Shown here piece after piece: positions 6,272-6,949 of a stretch of 6,949 bases of DNA. Under the pieces are notes generated by a model. That model saw nothing but the letters and a program-made list of their open reading frames with translations. It ran no database searches and was not told the DNA's origin. The position numbers were made by a program, and so were the translations under genes. The DNA is from Anaerolineales bacterium (GTDB lineage Bacteria; Chloroflexota; Anaerolineae; Anaerolineales; UBA6663), in NCBI GenBank assembly GCA_016789165.1, contig JAEURL010000677.1:1-6949 (forward strand), given 5' to 3'. How positions within the stretch are numbered: position 1 is the stretch's first letter; the number at the start of each line of letters is the position of its first letter.

Positions 6272-6300
6272 AGTGTACTTCAGGCAGGTGAACCACGCAA
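6272..6300 (-). promoter_or_regulatory. Probable recA promoter
   Basis: On the minus strand, TTGCGT (6295-6300) and TACACT (6272-6277) are separated by exactly 17 bp. The -10 matches the sigma-70 consensus at 4 of 6 positions and the -35 at 3 of 6. Transcription would start about 25 nt before the recA ATG, leaving room for the SD. The spacer contains an inverted repeat TTCA-N6-TGAA (6279-6292) that could be a repressor site. Confidence 0.5.
6279..6292. promoter_or_regulatory. Candidate operator TTCA-N6-TGAA inside the recA promoter
   Basis: Two 4-bp inverted arms separated by 6 bp fill most of the spacer between the putative -35 and -10 of recA. SOS genes usually carry a LexA site in this place. 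The sequence matches neither the E. coli CTGT-N8-ACAG nor the Bacillus CGAAC-N4-GTTCG box, so a LexA assignment is speculative. Confidence 0.25.
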
Positions 6301-6318
6301 GCGAAAGCCGCGAATCCG

Positions 6319-6327
6319 TGCTATAAC
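6319..6327 (+). promoter_or_regulatory. Extended -10 promoter of the tandem GNAT gene
   Basis: TGCTATAAC contains a TG extension (6319-6320) and a near-consensus -10, TATAAC (6322-6327). The ATG begins only 7 nt beyond the box, where transcription is expected to start. There is no SD, so the transcript may be leaderless. The region between this gene and recA is 93 bp and holds both divergent promoters without overlap of their core boxes. Confidence 0.55.
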
Positions 6328-6333
6328 GCGCGC

Positions 6334-6949
6334 ATGCCGTTCTCCCGCCCGCTCCAGGCGCGGCCGGCCACGCCGGACGACCGCCTGGCCATTCAGACCT
6401 TAACCCGCTACGAAGTGCACGTCCACTCCCACCTGGATTGGAAGCCTGTGGAGGATTGGCTGGGCCAGCAGCCGTTTGTGGTGGCTGAGCGCGGCACGCG
6501 CCTGGTGGGCGCGCTGGCCTGCCCACCTGATCTGCCGGACACGGCCTGGGTGCGCCTATTCGTGGCAATGGAGGGACTGGAGGCGGCGCGGGTGTGGGAG
6601 GGGCTGTGGCCGTTGGCCGAGGCCAGCCTGCGGGAGCAGCGCCTGCAGCAGATCGCGGCCCTGAGCCTGGAGCCGTGGACCGAGCCCCTGTATCGCTCGG
6701 CCGGCTTTCGGCATACGCACTCCGTGGTGGTTCTGGCCCGCCGGCCCGGTCCGCCGCCGGCCGGCGCCGCGCCGGCCGGGGTGCGGCTGCGGCCGGCCAG
6801 CGGCGAGGAGGTGGCGGAGCTGGCGGCCGTCGATGCGGCGGCGTTCGCGGCCCCGTGGCAGCTCTCGGCGGAGATGGTGCGCCTGGCGTGCGCCCAGGCC
6901 GAATATGTGAGTGTGGCCGAGCAGGCCGGCCAGATCATCGGCTACCAGC
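6334..6949 (+). CDS. Tandem GNAT acetyltransferase, N-terminal part (cut by window end)
   Basis: The frame is open from ATG 6334 to the window end (205 codons plus one base). Two GNAT-like domains are visible. The first (about 8-135) begins LQARPATPDDRLAIQ and ends with the characteristic LEPWTEPLYRSAGF (112-125) and VVVLAR. Between them I find no RxxGxG/A acetyl-CoA loop, so this domain may not be catalytic. A Pro/Ala/Gly-rich linker (about 136-149) follows. A second domain begins GVRLRPASGEEVAELAAVD, with AAFAAPWQLSAEMV (169-182) and AEQAGQIIGYQ typical of the first helices and beta strands of an active GNAT. Its acetyl-CoA loop would lie beyond the window. The substrate is unknown. The codon usage looks like that of neighbouring genes. 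An earlier start is unlikely because the upstream space holds the promoter and the recA regulatory region. Confidence 0.85.
   Translation, partial: MPFSRPLQARPATPDDRLAIQTLTRYEVHVHSHLDWKPVEDWLGQQPFVVAERGTRLVGALACPPDLPDTAWVRLFVAMEGLEAARVWEGLWPLAEASLREQRLQQIAALSLEPWTEPLYRSAGFRHTHSVVVLARRPGPPPAGAAPAGVRLRPASGEEVAELAAVDAAAFAAPWQLSAEMVRLACAQAEYVSVAEQAGQIIGYQ

Noticed and set aside
6408..6938. A 176-codon minus-strand frame opposite the tandem GNAT gene
   Set aside because: The plus-strand frame has GNAT motifs in two domains and a promoter; this frame is Ser/Arg/Ala-rich shadow sequence.

Overview
This is a GC-rich bacterial chromosomal segment. It carries ordinary housekeeping genes (recA, recX, RNase Y, one tRNA) among small metabolic and stress genes. 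The bacterial-type RecA, the tRNA with encoded CCA, the strong Shine-Dalgarno (SD) sequences and the recA-recX-rny order suggest a high-GC Gram-positive-like or Chloroflexota (Anaerolineae-like) organism. The phylum is inferred from the feel of the protein sequences and could not be checked. I see no mobile elements, CRISPR arrays, phage genes or signs of recent transfer.

Left part, plus strand (1-2614). The window opens in the last 57 codons of a GNAT acetyltransferase. A complete GH1 family beta-glycosidase (250-1584) follows. Just behind its stop codon is an extended -10 promoter driving a tRNA-Ser(GGA) gene (1622-1711), closed by a tight terminator. Next comes a two-gene unit with a 1-nt overlap: an OsmC-like protein and a small SnoaL/NTF2-like protein. 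It ends at a long perfect palindrome with a T-tract.

Middle and right part, minus strand (2643-6300). Read from the right, recA has its own promoter in a short divergent intergenic region. It is followed by a 334-bp gap, then recX, then rny (RNase Y) 30 nt further on. RecA is the recombinase and RecX its modulator. RNase Y is a membrane-anchored endoribonuclease that often sits near recA in bacteria. Its gene converges on the SnoaL-like gene.

Right edge, plus strand (6334-6949). A gene divergent from recA encodes a tandem GNAT acetyltransferase that runs off the window. Its ATG lies where transcription would be expected to start, so its mRNA may be leaderless.

Nothing here looks like a new biological system. 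The points most worth a second look are the probable leaderless start and degenerate first domain of the tandem GNAT, the OsmC homologue lacking the usual second cysteine, the long recA-recX gap with its inverted repeat, and how the osmC-like pair is transcribed downstream of a tRNA terminator.
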